Assembly (NCBI RefSeq): GCF_051251125.1
Contig: NZ_JBPCZL010000002.1
Origin: Carnimonas bestiolae
GTDB lineage: Bacteria > Pseudomonadota > Gammaproteobacteria > Pseudomonadales > Halomonadaceae
Strand: one strand, 5' to 3'
DNA length: 64,000 nucleotides
Numbering within the stretch: the stretch's first letter is position 1; each line of letters begins with the position of its first letter. Under the pieces are notes generated by a model, which was not told the DNA's origin, searched no databases, and worked only from the letters and a program-made list of their open reading frames with translations. Positions 16,767-25,700 of this stretch are shown here, in pieces. Made by a program: the position numbers and the translations under genes.

Positions 16767-18845
16767 ATGTCATCGCAAACTACATTTCTGGTGGAATTGG
16801 GCACCGAAGAGCTACCACCAGGCAGCCTGTTCTCACTTGCTGATGCATTCGCGGAAAGCCTGCGCGACAGCCTGAAGGCCGCTGACATTGCTCACGGCGA
16901 CATCCATGCCTATGCCACGCCACGCCGACTCGCGGTCATCATCGAACAGCTCAGCGAGCATCAGCCTGACCGTGAAAACGAGCGCTTGGGCCCTGCCATC
17001 GCAGCCGCCTTCAAGGATGGCGAGCCGACCAAAGCCGCCACGGGTTTCGCTGCGTCTTTGGGTATCGACGTTAGCGAGCTGGCAACCATCGATACCGACA
17101 AGGGGCCGCGTATTGGCTACCGTCAGACGCTGCGCGGCGAAGCCACCAAGGCACTGCTGCCCGCAATGGTCGAGAGCGCTATCAAGCACCTTCCCGTCGC
17201 CAAGAACATGCGCTGGGGCGACTCACGCATCGAGTTCTCGCGCCCCGCGCATTGGCTGGTGATGCTATATGGCAATAATGTTGTCGAGGGCTCAGCGCTT
17301 GGGCTAAACGCAGGTCGTACCACTTACGGTCATCGCGTGCACTGCGCGCATCCCATTGAGCTCGCCAACGCGGACGACTACCTCGAGCAGCTCGAATCCC
17401 CCGGCTTCGTTATTGCCGATCAACAGCGTCGTCAGGCGCTCATTCGTGCCCAGGTAGAAGCAGAGGCAGACAAACTGAATGCCCACGCCGTCATCGATGA
17501 CGACCTGCTGGAAGAGGTGGCTGGTCTGGTCGAATGGCCGGTCGCACTGACGGGAAGCTTCGATGAAGAGTTCCTGAAGGTACCTCAGGAGTGCCTGATC
17601 ACTTCGATGAAGGAAAACCAGAAGTACTTCCACCTGGTAGACGGTAACGGTCGGCTGCTGCCCTCCTTCATCACTATTGCCAACCTGGAAAGCCGCGATC
17701 CGGCTCAGGTAATCGCGGGCAACGAACGCGTTATTCGCCCGCGTCTGGCAGATGCCGCCTTCTTCTTCGATACCGACCGCGCCAAACCGCTGGCCGACCG
17801 GCGCGCGATGCTCGAATCAGTGGTATTCCAGCGTCGTCTTGGCTCGATGGCGGATAAATCCCGACGCATCGAAACACTGGCGGCGGCCATCAGCGAGCGC
17901 ATTGGCGGTAACTCCAGCGCTGCCACCCGCGCCGCCCAGCTTGCCAAGTGCGATCTGGTGACCGAGATGGTGATCGAATTTTCCGATCTTCAGGGCGTGA
18001 TGGGCGGCTACTACGCGCGCCACGACGGTGAGCCGGAAGAGGTTGCGCAAGCGATTGCCGAGCAATACCTGCCGCGCAACGCGAGCGACGATATCCCCGC
18101 CTCGCTAACGGGCGTCGCGCTGGCGCTGGCGGACCGACTGGACACCCTGACGGGCATCTTTGGCATCGGTCAGCGCCCCACTGGTGCGCGCGATCCCTTC
18201 GCGCTGCGCCGTGCAGCAATCGGCGTGCTCAACATTCTGATCAAGGGCGAATACAACCTCGATCTGAAGCAACTGCTGCAGTTGGCCGTTGAGCAGCACA
18301 CCGAACTGAGCGACGACGACCGCCAGGGGCTGGCATTTGACGTGCTGGAATACACTCGAGAGCGGTTACGCGGCTGGGCGCAGGACAACGGCATCGATAC
18401 CGATGTGTTCAATGCTGTACAGGCACGTCCGGTGTACAAGCCGCTCGACGCGGTACGCCGTTTGCGCGCCGTACAAGCCTTCACGCAGCGCCCTGAGGCC
18501 AAGGCACTGGCAGCGGCCAACAAGCGTGTCGCCAACATCCTGGCCAAGCACGATGAAGCGCTGCCCGAAGCGATCGATGCGTCACTGTTCGAATCCGACG
18601 CTGAGCGCGAGCTCAACGATGCGATCCAGCGCCTGCGTGATCAAACGCAGCCACTGCTGGCTCACGCGGCCTACGGTCCCGCGCTGGACGCCTTGGCTTC
18701 TCTGCAGCAGCCGGTCGATGCCTTCTTCGATCAGGTGATGGTAATGGCTGAGGATCCTGCGGTGCGCGGCAACCGTTTGGCGCTGTTGAAAGAGCTGCAA
18801 GAGCTCTTCCTCGAAGTAGCTGATATCTCCTTGCTGCCTCAGTAA
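16767..18845 (+). CDS. glyS: Glycyl-tRNA synthetase beta subunit
   Basis: 692-residue beta chain of the heterotetrameric glycyl-tRNA synthetase; with GlyQ it charges tRNA-Gly and supplies tRNA recognition. The N-terminal 'TFLVELGTEELPPGSL', the 'RRLAVII' and 'KAATGFAASLGI' blocks, and the C-terminal DALR anticodon-binding-like region ('LRAVQAFTQRPEAKALAAAN') are in usual order. ATG at 16767, two bases after glyQ. A strong intrinsic terminator follows at 18881. Confidence 0.97.
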   Translation: MSSQTTFLVELGTEELPPGSLFSLADAFAESLRDSLKAADIAHGDIHAYATPRRLAVIIEQLSEHQPDRENERLGPAIAAAFKDGEPTKAATGFAASLGIDVSELATIDTDKGPRIGYRQTLRGEATKALLPAMVESAIKHLPVAKNMRWGDSRIEFSRPAHWLVMLYGNNVVEGSALGLNAGRTTYGHRVHCAHPIELANADDYLEQLESPGFVIADQQRRQALIRAQVEAEADKLNAHAVIDDDLLEEVAGLVEWPVALTGSFDEEFLKVPQECLITSMKENQKYFHLVDGNGRLLPSFITIANLESRDPAQVIAGNERVIRPRLADAAFFFDTDRAKPLADRRAMLESVVFQRRLGSMADKSRRIETLAAAISERIGGNSSAATRAAQLAKCDLVTEMVIEFSDLQGVMGGYYARHDGEPEEVAQAIAEQYLPRNASDDIPASLTGVALALADRLDTLTGIFGIGQRPTGARDPFALRRAAIGVLNILIKGEYNLDLKQLLQLAVEQHTELSDDDRQGLAFDVLEYTRERLRGWAQDNGIDTDVFNAVQARPVYKPLDAVRRLRAVQAFTQRPEAKALAAANKRVANILAKHDEALPEAIDASLFESDAERELNDAIQRLRDQTQPLLAHAAYGPALDALASLQQPVDAFFDQVMVMAEDPAVRGNRLALLKELQELFLEVADISLLPQ

Positions 18846-18880
18846 GCGCGCTATCGACACAGGCTACATAAGCGCCCAAC

Positions 18881-18919
18881 AATCCCGTCATCACGCTTCG
18901 GCTGGTGGCGGGATTTTTT
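18881..18919 (+). terminator. Rho-independent terminator after glyQS
   Basis: GC-rich hairpin AATCCCGTCATCACGC-TTCG-GCTGGTGGCGGGATT followed directly by a T run; UUCG tetraloop. The rest of 18920-19086 shows no gene. Confidence 0.88.
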
Positions 18920-19086
18920 CATCGGGAGAAAATCGTACGGGAATGGCGCGTCAATCGCGGTGGCCTTCAGCGCGGCTAAAACGAGACCGTATCAACACGC
19001 TCGATAACGCCCGTGGCACCGCCCGAACGGCGCTGAATAGCATGATTGTTGATCGCGCGTTAGTCAGGCGCTATCCTGAAACGCCT

Positions 19087-19182
19087 AACGGAGATGGCAA
19101 TCCTCCGGCCCAACCCTGAGAAGTTGGCGAACTACCTACCTACTGCGTTTTACCAGTTGCAAAGGTTAATGATGCCTGCGTG
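19087..19182 (+). promoter_or_regulatory. Fluoride riboswitch (crcB motif)
   Basis: About 110 bp upstream of crcB lies GGAGATGGCAATCCTCC, then AACC, and after a variable stem GGTTAATGATGCCTGCG. These are the conserved blocks of the crcB RNA motif (G-GATGG-TCCTCC, AACC, TGATG-CCT-C) in correct order and spacing. The riboswitch binds fluoride and switches on the exporter gene. The middle stem (19115-19160) is longer than in minimal examples. Confidence 0.82.
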
Positions 19183-19291
19183 TCGCGCTGCTGCCCTATC
19201 GGGAAGCAGGGGCGTCTTGCGCAGCAAATTCATTCGATCTTGCGGCAAGCCCTCCCTCGCACGTTCTGCTCTTTTTATTGGAGACTATCCG

Positions 19292-19675
19292 ATGTTTGCA
19301 AGTCTGATCGCTGTTGCCTGTGGCGGCGCTGTTGGAAGCGTGTTGCGCTGGTGGATGAGCCTGCGCCTGAACGGACTCAATCAACATATCCCGCTGGGCA
19401 CCCTGGCCGTGAATATTCTCGGCAGTTTTATCATCGGGATACTAATCGCCAGCTTCACTCGCATGCCTAACCTCGACCCCATGTGGCGAGCGCTGCTGGT
19501 GACCGGTTTCTGTGGCGGGTTAACCACCTTCTCAACGTTTTCCGCTGAAGTGGTGGGGATGCTCTACACCGGTCGATTCGGCTGGGCACTGATTATCGCT
19601 GCCAGTCACCTTATCTGCTCGCTGCTGGTGACCTACATCGCCTTTCTGCTCGTGCAGTGGCTGGTGCCGCGTTGA
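19292..19675 (+). CDS. crcB: Fluoride ion channel CrcB (Fluc)
   Basis: 127-residue four-helix membrane protein of the Fluc family, which forms dual-topology dimers and passively exports fluoride. Signature segments: 'AVACGGAVGSVLRWWMS' in TM1, 'LAVNILGSFIIGIL' in TM2, and 'VTGFCGGLTTFSTFS' with the conserved Phe/Thr track residues before TM3. The ATG at 19292 gives a family-length protein; the open frame further upstream is the riboswitch leader, not protein. Regulation by fluoride is strongly suggested by the upstream crcB RNA motif. Confidence 0.95.
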   Translation: MFASLIAVACGGAVGSVLRWWMSLRLNGLNQHIPLGTLAVNILGSFIIGILIASFTRMPNLDPMWRALLVTGFCGGLTTFSTFSAEVVGMLYTGRFGWALIIAASHLICSLLVTYIAFLLVQWLVPR

Positions 19676-19818
19676 GTTTATCCATACACTGGCGCACCAT
19701 TTATTCCATCGAGTGAAGGCGTACCGGGGCAAACGAGCAATTTGTGCCGTTTGGTCACACTGCCTCCGTGCCCAGCCCTTCTCTCACTGTATCAACGGCC
19801 AGTCAGCAGAGGCGCGTG

Positions 19819-20376
19819 GTGAGCAACCCATTAGTTATTCTTGATCGTGATGGCGTCATCAACCAGGACTCCAGCGCCTACGTTAAAACGCTTGCGGAGT
19901 GGGTGCCCATTCCCGGTTCTATTGAGGCGATCGCGCGACTGAGCAAGGAAGGCTATCAGGTTGCCATCGCGACCAATCAGGCCGGTATTGGCCGCGGCAT
20001 CGTCGCCGCTGACGAAGTTGGCAAAATGCATCGCCGCCTGACGCAGCTCGTCAGCGATGCCGGCGGGCAACTGGCGGCCATCGAATTTTGCCCGCACCAT
20101 CCCGATGAGCGCTGCGCCTGCCGAAAACCCCAACCCGGCATGCTGTTTGCCATTCGCGATGCACTTGGTGTTGAAGATCTGACAAACGCATGGATGGTGG
20201 GCGACTCGCTGCGCGACCTTCAGGCTGGAGAGGCCGCTGGCACTCGTACTGCGCTGGTACTGACCGGCAACGGCGAGAAAACCCGTGAGCAGCTATCACG
20301 ACTCAAACACCCAGAGCAGGTGGCCATTTTTTCGTCGCTGGCGGACTTCGCTGACACGGCGTTATCGAACGACTAG
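19819..20376 (+). CDS. gmhB: D-glycero-beta-D-manno-heptose 1,7-bisphosphate 7-phosphatase GmhB
   Basis: HAD-superfamily phosphatase removing the 7-phosphate between the two HldE steps of ADP-heptose synthesis. About 185 residues. It has 'LVILDRDGVINQDSSAYVK' (DxD nucleophile and acid), 'IATNQAGIGRG' (HAD motif II), the zinc-binding Cys/His set 'CPHHPDERCACRKPQPGML', and 'WMVGDSLRDLQAGEAAG' (motif IV). The start is uncertain: GTG at 19819 follows AGAGG with suitable spacing, the GTG three bases before is possible, and the frame remains open to 19744. Together with hldE and hldD it completes the pathway in the window except gmhA. Confidence 0.9.
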   Translation: MSNPLVILDRDGVINQDSSAYVKTLAEWVPIPGSIEAIARLSKEGYQVAIATNQAGIGRGIVAADEVGKMHRRLTQLVSDAGGQLAAIEFCPHHPDERCACRKPQPGMLFAIRDALGVEDLTNAWMVGDSLRDLQAGEAAGTRTALVLTGNGEKTREQLSRLKHPEQVAIFSSLADFADTALSND

Positions 20377-20646
20377 GCACGCAGCTGCTGGAATGATGTG
20401 CCGGAATTTGCCAAACCGTTGCCGATAACGCTACGCGATAGCCGCTGCTAAACCGCACTCGTTAACGTCGTGCAACGACCGCTGTCCAATCACATCCGCT
20501 AACGTTCTGCGTTCGCCAAACCGCGCCTTGTAATGCATCGGTTGCTGCAGAAATTCCCTCCAAGAATGTGCGCTGCCACTACCTGCCCGCTGCTCGACTA
20601 ACCGCACGCGCTACCCACAGCGCATACCGCTCCCTTTCATCATCCA

Positions 20647-20684
20647 TTAAAAAACGCCCGGCACATGACTGCGCTCAGGCGTTG
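20647..20684 (-). terminator. Probable terminator of the minus-strand secreted-protein gene
   Basis: Read on the minus strand: CGCCTGAGCGC, loop, GTGCCGGGCG followed by six T. An imperfect but GC-rich stem with a T tract, downstream of the gene ending at 20741. Confidence 0.6.
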
Positions 20685-20716
20685 AGTAGCAGACGTTAGG
20701 AGAGCCTGCCTAGCGA

Positions 20717-20732
20717 TGTTTCACGTGAAACA
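20717..20732. promoter_or_regulatory. parS centromere site 2
   Basis: Perfect TGTTTCACGTGAAACA in the intergenic region between two convergent genes, 11.9 kb from site 1. Confidence 0.95.
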
Positions 20733-20740
20733 TTCGCTCT

Positions 20741-21094
20741 TTAATTGAGCGCCCAGCAGCGCGAGGTGGGTACGTTCTGATCGGTGCCGGCCTGAGGCGG
20801 GTTAACGACGCACAGTGCAGTGCTATGCCCCGAGGAAGCGCGCTTCTCGATCACCATCATCATGCCCTGCGGATAGCGATCGTTGGTAACCACCCTATAG
20901 CCGTGATTGAGCAGCGTTTCGAGAGAGTCGCTAAGCGGCGCGAGTTTGGTAGGAACAGCTAAAGGGCTGTAGGGCGATTTGACACCCGACTCGGGTAACG
21001 GTCCGTCGTTGGTTGCCGCAGTGACCGGTGCCGCGATGGCCAACGAGAAAGTGGTTGCAGCAACGCTGAACAAGGTGGTGAGCGTTTTCTTCAT
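20741..21094 (-). CDS. Small secreted protein of unknown function
   Basis: 117 residues. The N-terminus is a classical Sec signal peptide: basic 'MKKTLTT', hydrophobic 'LFSVAATTFSLAIA', and a likely cleavage after 'APVTA' (about residue 27). The mature part of about 90 residues has two Cys (in 'TALCVVNPP' and 'SRCWALN') that could form a disulfide in the periplasm, and a patch 'GYRVVTNDRYPQGMMMVIEK'. I do not recognise the family. ATG at 21094 preceded by GGAAG. Terminator and parS downstream. Confidence 0.75.
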   Translation of the reverse strand: MKKTLTTLFSVAATTFSLAIAAPVTAATNDGPLPESGVKSPYSPLAVPTKLAPLSDSLETLLNHGYRVVTNDRYPQGMMMVIEKRASSGHSTALCVVNPPQAGTDQNVPTSRCWALN

Positions 21095-21254
21095 GGTAAC
21101 TTCCTTTGTCTTCCTTGCGAGGAAACAAGCGCCGCAATTTCACGGCGTGCCAACACCGTTTGCGGCGTAGGAAATGTGCTAACGATCGTCGAACCAGTTA
21201 TAGCAGATATAGGCCGAGGCGACTGCCCTGTACGGCGGGATGGACCAGCGCTGG

Positions 21255-21518
21255 CTAACGCTTGATCAGCGCATGAACAACGCTAACATCGTTGAAGTAA
21301 ACCAACGCGACCAGATTGGCGACGGCAATCGCTACGCATACCCAGAAGGGCCCTCGCCCGAACGCTTTGGCAGCAATGGCCAGCCCAAGCGTGTGGCTGA
21401 TGGAAGCAATAATGACCGACAGATATCCCAGCACGAGTGTCGAGGAGATAATAAACGGCAGTGCGATCAGCAAGACGACTGCACTGATGACACCGGTGGA
21501 GAAACGACTAACGCCCAT
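21255..21518 (-). CDS. Small hydrophobic membrane protein, unknown function
   Basis: 87 residues from ATG at 21518 (a GTG at 21575 would extend it by 19). Three predicted membrane segments: 'VISAVVLLIALPFIISSTLV' region, 'VLGYLSVIIASISHTLGLAI', and 'WVCVAIAVANLVALVYF'. No catalytic motif. Same strand as, and about 80 bp downstream of, another small membrane-protein gene (21597), so they may share a transcript. Confidence 0.55.
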   Translation of the reverse strand: MGVSRFSTGVISAVVLLIALPFIISSTLVLGYLSVIIASISHTLGLAIAAKAFGRGPFWVCVAIAVANLVALVYFNDVSVVHALIKR

Positions 21519-21596
21519 GTAGAGGATCCCAAGGCGATTTATTGAGGGGGCACAGCATAAACGATTGAGCTGCACTCCGCGATGACTCTGTTGTAA

Positions 21597-21947
21597 TCAG
21601 CCGCCAACCAGGTGCCCGATCAGGCTGGCAAAACTCAGCGCAACCAGCGCCGAAATGCCCAGCCCCAATACGCCAGAGATGATGCTTTTGACCCGAGCGC
21701 CCAGCGTGCGGAAAAGACGCAACTTCTTGAAAAGATAAGCACTGCCGTCGATGGCCTGCATGATCAAGGGTACCGATACAATCAGGCCTACCACCAGCAG
21801 CACAACACCGTCGAACGAGGCCCCGCGCGACCACCCCCAGCCTAGCATGCCGCCTGTCAGCAGCAGGCGGACCAGCCAGTTGAATAGCGCATCGACATAG
21901 CTACGTGCCTTCATCCAATCGTAGAAGTCAGCCAGACGCCTGATCAT
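21597..21947 (-). CDS. Small membrane protein, unknown function
   Basis: 116 residues with an amphipathic N-terminus ('IRRLADFYDWMKARSYVDAL') and about three hydrophobic segments ('WLVRLLLTGGMLGWGW', 'GVVLLVVGLIVSVPLIMQAI', 'GVLGLGISALVALSFASLIG'). ATG at 21947 overlaps the stop of a short upstream frame. Not recognised. Confidence 0.6.
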   Translation of the reverse strand: MIRRLADFYDWMKARSYVDALFNWLVRLLLTGGMLGWGWSRGASFDGVVLLVVGLIVSVPLIMQAIDGSAYLFKKLRLFRTLGARVKSIISGVLGLGISALVALSFASLIGHLVGG

Positions 21948-22147
21948 AGCATCCCCTCTTCACTCACCAACTCGTTAGGCGCTGATACATGCGCTACAAC
22001 AGCCGCGAACGGTTCACACAGTGCTCTTGCCAGAAAGTCGCGCAGCGGCCTCATTCGCTCGGATGTCGATCGAACGGTGTACAACCATCGACGCCGACTG
22101 AGGCTGCCAAACCGGTCTAGCCCGGGCATCCATAATGTCGGCACCAC
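21944..22147 (-). pseudogene. Possible 3' remnant of a LysR-type regulator gene
   Basis: A 67-codon frame whose 'SRRRWLYTVRSTSERMRPLRDFLAR' region (here shown as a pattern, residues about 17-40) resembles the extreme C-terminus of LysR regulators (hydrophobic beta strand, then S-x-R-x-R-x-L-x-D-F-L). An in-frame stop closes it upstream, and no HTH or effector domain precedes it, so if the resemblance is real this is a fragment. It overlaps the next gene by 4 bp, which could instead mean a genuine small coupled gene. Confidence 0.3.
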
Positions 22148-22313
22148 GTGACATCATCGCGAGAACCCATTAGCATAATGATATACGCCGATTTAATCAG
22201 CAACTTGCGGGGCGTGAGCGATGTTCATCGCTGTAACAAGTACCGCTAAAGCCGCTTTCCGGGAAGCTAGGCCTGCACCGGCAAAGCCCAGTGACCAAGG
22301 AACTATTCACCGA

Positions 22314-22763
22314 ATGCCCAACGATATCCCCACTTGCTGCTCAACCGACGCCTCACCGCGCCGGGCGCGGGTACTGCTGTGCGGCTACGACCGCCGCCCT
22401 CTTCTACAACGGCTGTACAAATGGCAACGAGGACAGCGCCTCGCACTTGGCCAGCTCGAGATTATCTTCGTACTGCCCAATGAAGCGCTGCCGACACTCG
22501 GCAATTCAACGGTAGCTTCGGGGAAGGCGTTTCAACTGATCGTCTGCCAGCTGTCCGAGCAGGAAAACTTCTCGGAGTGGTTAGCGCACTCGGTAGCACT
22601 CGCTGATGAAGCGCTGTTTCTCAAAACAACCGCCGCGCCAGCCTTGGCGGCCAGCGCAGACAACGTTACAGCTTGGCCGTCAGCTCGGGCAGCAGCTCGA
22701 ACAGATCGCCTACCAGCCCGTAATCGGCGTTCGCAAAAATGGGCGCATCGGCATCCTGGTTGA
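22314..22763 (+). CDS. Hypothetical protein, 3' end antisense to etfA
   Basis: 149-residue frame from ATG at 22314 with a coding-like third-position bias through about 22650. The middle part has a Rossmann-like pattern: 'RRARVLLCGYDRRPLLQRLY', then 'LEIIFVLPNEALPTL', then 'AFQLIVCQLSEQENF', resembling a degenerate nucleotide- or response-regulator-like fold. The last 98 bp overlap the 3' end of etfA on the other strand, and the tail there is Arg/Ala-rich and not protein-like, so it may have lost its natural stop. Not recognised; moderate doubt that it is real. Confidence 0.35.
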   Translation: MPNDIPTCCSTDASPRRARVLLCGYDRRPLLQRLYKWQRGQRLALGQLEIIFVLPNEALPTLGNSTVASGKAFQLIVCQLSEQENFSEWLAHSVALADEALFLKTTAAPALAASADNVTAWPSARAAARTDRLPARNRRSQKWAHRHPG

Positions 22764-23592
22764 TCGCCACCACCACCTTGGCGCCTTGCATACCCGCCAA
22801 GTGCTGCATTGCACCGGAAATACCCACCGCAATATATAAATCGGGCGCCACCACCTTGCCGGTCTGCCCCACCTGGAAATCGTTAGGTACATAGCCCGCG
22901 TCGACCGCGGCGCGAGAAGCGCCTACCGCCGCCCGCAGTTTGTCGGCTAGCGCTTCGACCAAGGCAAAATTTTCGCGACTACCCACTCCACGTCCACCGC
23001 TGACCACTACTCTGGCACCGGTTAGCTCGGGACGGCCGCTATCGTTGAGCTCTTCCCCTTCCAGCCGCACACCAAGCGTATCGCCGTAAGGCTCAATGGA
23101 AATACATTCAGCTGCCGCCTGTTCGCCTACTGGCTCAAACGCGGTGCTGCGCACGCTGATCACCTTTATCGGCGCATCGACGCGCACCGTCGCAATCAGT
23201 GAACCTGCATGAATGGGGCGTTTGAAGGTGGCAGCGTCGATCACCTCGATGATTTCCGAGACCTGACTCACTCCCAGCAGCGCAGCAGTGCGCGGCAGCA
23301 CATCCTTGCCATAGCAGGAAGCCGGTGCCAGCACGTGAGTATAAGACTTGGCTTGTTCGGCCAGCAGCGCTGCAGCCGGTTCGGCGATATCGCCGGCATA
23401 GCGCGGATCGTCTGCCACCAGCACCTTACTTACTCCCGCCAGCGCAGCTGCTTCGCGGGCGCAATTCGCGATCTGATGACCGATGACCAAGGCATCTACG
23501 TCGCCGCCCAATTGCAGAGCAGCGGAGACGAGCCGCGCACTAGAGCCAATGATGTGCCCATCTCGATGCGCGATCAGCACCAGCGTACTCAT
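22666..23592 (-). CDS. etfA: Electron transfer flavoprotein alpha subunit
   Basis: 308-residue FAD-binding subunit of ETF, accepting electrons from acyl-CoA and other dehydrogenases and passing them to ETF-quinone oxidoreductase (not in the window). The C-terminal FAD domain shows 'VVSGGRGVGSRENF', 'FQVGQTGKVVAPDLYIAVG' (segment), 'SGAMQHLAGMQGAK' and 'INQDADAPIFANADYGLVGD', all canonical. ATG at 23592 overlaps etfB by 4 bp. Confidence 0.96.
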   Translation of the reverse strand: MSTLVLIAHRDGHIIGSSARLVSAALQLGGDVDALVIGHQIANCAREAAALAGVSKVLVADDPRYAGDIAEPAAALLAEQAKSYTHVLAPASCYGKDVLPRTAALLGVSQVSEIIEVIDAATFKRPIHAGSLIATVRVDAPIKVISVRSTAFEPVGEQAAAECISIEPYGDTLGVRLEGEELNDSGRPELTGARVVVSGGRGVGSRENFALVEALADKLRAAVGASRAAVDAGYVPNDFQVGQTGKVVAPDLYIAVGISGAMQHLAGMQGAKVVVAINQDADAPIFANADYGLVGDLFELLPELTAKL

Positions 23593-24341
23593 AAGATCAC
23601 CTTATCTACGTTTTTCAGCTGCTCCAGCAGCTCATCGACGCTTTCTACTACCACGCCTGCCTGACGCGGCTGTGGTTCCTCAATCGCCAACAGCTCAACC
23701 TGCGACGGCAAATCAAGGCCCAGCGAGCTTAGCTCGCGCTGCTCGATCGGCTTCTTCCTCGCTTTCATGATGTCAGGAAGACGCGCATAGCGGGGTTCGT
23801 TGAGGCGTAGATCCGCCGTAATCACCGCAGGGAGAGGCATGCTGAGCGTGCGAAGACCACCGTCCACCTCGCGAGTGACGGTCGCGGTGCCTTCATTTAT
23901 CTGCACCTTGGAGGCGAAGGTTGCTTGCGGCCAGCCCAGCAGGGCAGCCAGCATTTGGCCGGTCTGGTTATCGTCTGAATCGATCGCTTGCTTGCCCAGC
24001 AGCGCCAGCTCGACACCTTCCTCAGCAGCCACATGAGCAAGCACCCGAGCCACGGCGAGCGGCTCCAATGCGGTTTCAGTGGAAATTAGCAGCGCACGAT
24101 CAGCACCAACGGCCAGCGCCGCTTTCAACTGCTCCTGCGCAGCGGGCTCGCCGATGCTTACCGCAATCACCTCACTGGCGATGCCCTGCTCCTTGAGACG
24201 AACGGCTTCTTCCAGCGCGATTTCACAAAATGGATTGATTGCCATGGTCGCGCTGGCCGCTTCGACGCTGCGACCGTCAGCGGACGGCCGCACGCGAACC
24301 GCATGGTCGATAACGCGCTTTATAGGCACGATGATCTTCAT
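23589..24341 (-). CDS. etfB: Electron transfer flavoprotein beta subunit
   Basis: 250-residue AMP-binding subunit of ETF. It has the N-terminal 'MKIIVPIKRVIDHAVRVRP', 'NPFCEIALEEAVRLKE', 'LGKQAIDSDDNQTGQMLAAL' and 'ITADLRLNEPRYARLPDIM' signature blocks. First gene of the etfBA operon (4-bp overlap). Confidence 0.96.
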   Translation of the reverse strand: MKIIVPIKRVIDHAVRVRPSADGRSVEAASATMAINPFCEIALEEAVRLKEQGIASEVIAVSIGEPAAQEQLKAALAVGADRALLISTETALEPLAVARVLAHVAAEEGVELALLGKQAIDSDDNQTGQMLAALLGWPQATFASKVQINEGTATVTREVDGGLRTLSMPLPAVITADLRLNEPRYARLPDIMKARKKPIEQRELSSLGLDLPSQVELLAIEEPQPRQAGVVVESVDELLEQLKNVDKVIL

Positions 24342-24678
24342 TCACACGTTCTCTTTTGAATGCACAAATCGCATTAGCAGCGACTTGCAGCGGATTTCGC
24401 GCATGCTGAATGCAAATGCGCCTCGCTTCGGTGGGATAGTTTACGCGAAAGAGGGGGCTGCGGTCGAAGCCACCACAGGCGGCACCATCAGTAAGAAGAC
24501 ACCTCTGGCGCAGCCTAACGTCACCAGCAGCGCACCTGACACTGCTGATACGGCGTGCTTATGCACGGCCCACACCATCGCGAATGCACTTGGGATGGCG
24601 CGCTGGGCAAATTTCTTACGATGCGAGAGCGCCGCACGCTACAGCAGCTAGACCACCTAGCCGCCGTGGACTGACCGC
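24342..24678. other. Spacer upstream of etfB
   Basis: 337 bp between etfB and the 3' end of the PEBP gene on the same strand. It should contain the etfBA promoter. Open frames here look like chance; no gene recognised. Confidence 0.5.
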
Positions 24679-25314
24679 TTACGCCTTCAACAGGCGTGCG
24701 TTCAGCGTGTAGGTGCCCTCAATGCTGGCCTTGCCAAGAATCTTCACGCCGTCCAGTGCTTCTACGACATTGGCACCACATACCGAGCCCGCCACTTCGA
24801 GATAAGACGTATCAATCGCATACACCGTGAACACGTAGCGATGCTCGATTGCGTCGTTCCATGGCGGGAAGGGACCATCGTAACCGTAGTAGTTGCCCTT
24901 CAGTTCGTCATCGCCAGCGACGAAGGACGTGTAATCATTCAGCGCGTGCCGCCAGCCCTGAGGCGCTTCCGGGCCGCTCTTGCCACGTTTGGTAACACCG
25001 TCAGAGTGCGCTCCTTCGGCAATTTCAGTCACCTCGGCGGGAATGTCGAACAGCACCCAGTGATAGAAGTCGACACGCTTGAGCGATGCCGGCACCTCCC
25101 GGTCCTCCTGATTAACGTCGGTCACCTCACTCGGCACGTCGGGATCTACGCAGGTAACAACAAAGGACTTTGTTCCCTCGGGCACGCCGCTCCATTGCAG
25201 GTGAGGGCTAACGTTGTCGGACAGCACGAAATGCTCGGCTTCATCGGGCGCCGCGAACGCAAACCGCTTCGCAATACGTTCACCATCGGTGATGCTTTGA
25301 CTGGAAAGTTTCAT
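24679..25314 (-). CDS. YbhB/YbcL family (PEBP, Raf kinase inhibitor-like) protein
   Basis: 211-residue bacterial phosphatidylethanolamine-binding-protein fold. Hallmarks are 'NVSPHLQWSGVPEGTKSFVV', 'CVDPDVPS' (DPDxP anion site), 'FYHWVLFDIPAEVTEIAEG' (H-W-V) and 'YYGYDGPFPPWNDAIEHRY' (GPxPP...HRY). The function of these proteins in bacteria is mostly unknown. The ATG at 25314 is chosen because GAGG lies nine bases upstream; the frame could start further up at two other Met codons. No signal peptide, so cytosolic. Confidence 0.9.
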   Translation of the reverse strand: MKLSSQSITDGERIAKRFAFAAPDEAEHFVLSDNVSPHLQWSGVPEGTKSFVVTCVDPDVPSEVTDVNQEDREVPASLKRVDFYHWVLFDIPAEVTEIAEGAHSDGVTKRGKSGPEAPQGWRHALNDYTSFVAGDDELKGNYYGYDGPFPPWNDAIEHRYVFTVYAIDTSYLEVAGSVCGANVVEALDGVKILGKASIEGTYTLNARLLKA

Positions 25315-25700
25315 TTGGGAAAACCTCATCGTGGGACTATTCGAAGCTTCGCAGAAGCCTATCCGCATTGCTAGTTACAACCTAACAGACACGGCACTAT
25401 CGCCCAAAAAATAGCCAAATTGCGAATTACCGCCGGATCAGTCGTGCAATTTGCGCAATAAGTGCATTAAAAAGCAGCGAACATGTGTCACTTCTATTAA
25501 AAAACACGATATATTCGTTTTGACTCTTGACGCTCATGCAGTAAAGAGCGCAGGATGCAAAACAGGGTCGGCAAGTTGCATCTCGCAAGACCGTCGGAAT
25601 TACCGGCGATCGGGTGAAATCCCTTGTTAACCTTGAACACTCGGGTGACACCCGTAAATACTAAAGTAACAAGCGCGTAAGCGTAGTTAAGGAATATTGA
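25315..25700. other. Divergent upstream region and long leader of the cold-shock gene
   Basis: 386 bp between the PEBP gene and csp. The part next to csp (about 25520-25700) is likely the long structured 5' leader typical of cspA-type mRNAs. No coding sequence or clear promoter identified. Confidence 0.45.

Larger units (their letters stand above)
20377..20740. other. Noncoding region between gmhB and a secreted-protein gene
   Basis: 364 bp between convergent genes. It holds a terminator for the minus-strand gene and parS site 2; otherwise nothing recognisable. Confidence 0.6.

Noticed and set aside
15946..16773. 275-codon frame antisense to glyQ
   Set aside because: The opposite strand is an unambiguous glyQ; the antisense frame reflects codon bias of a GC-rich gene.
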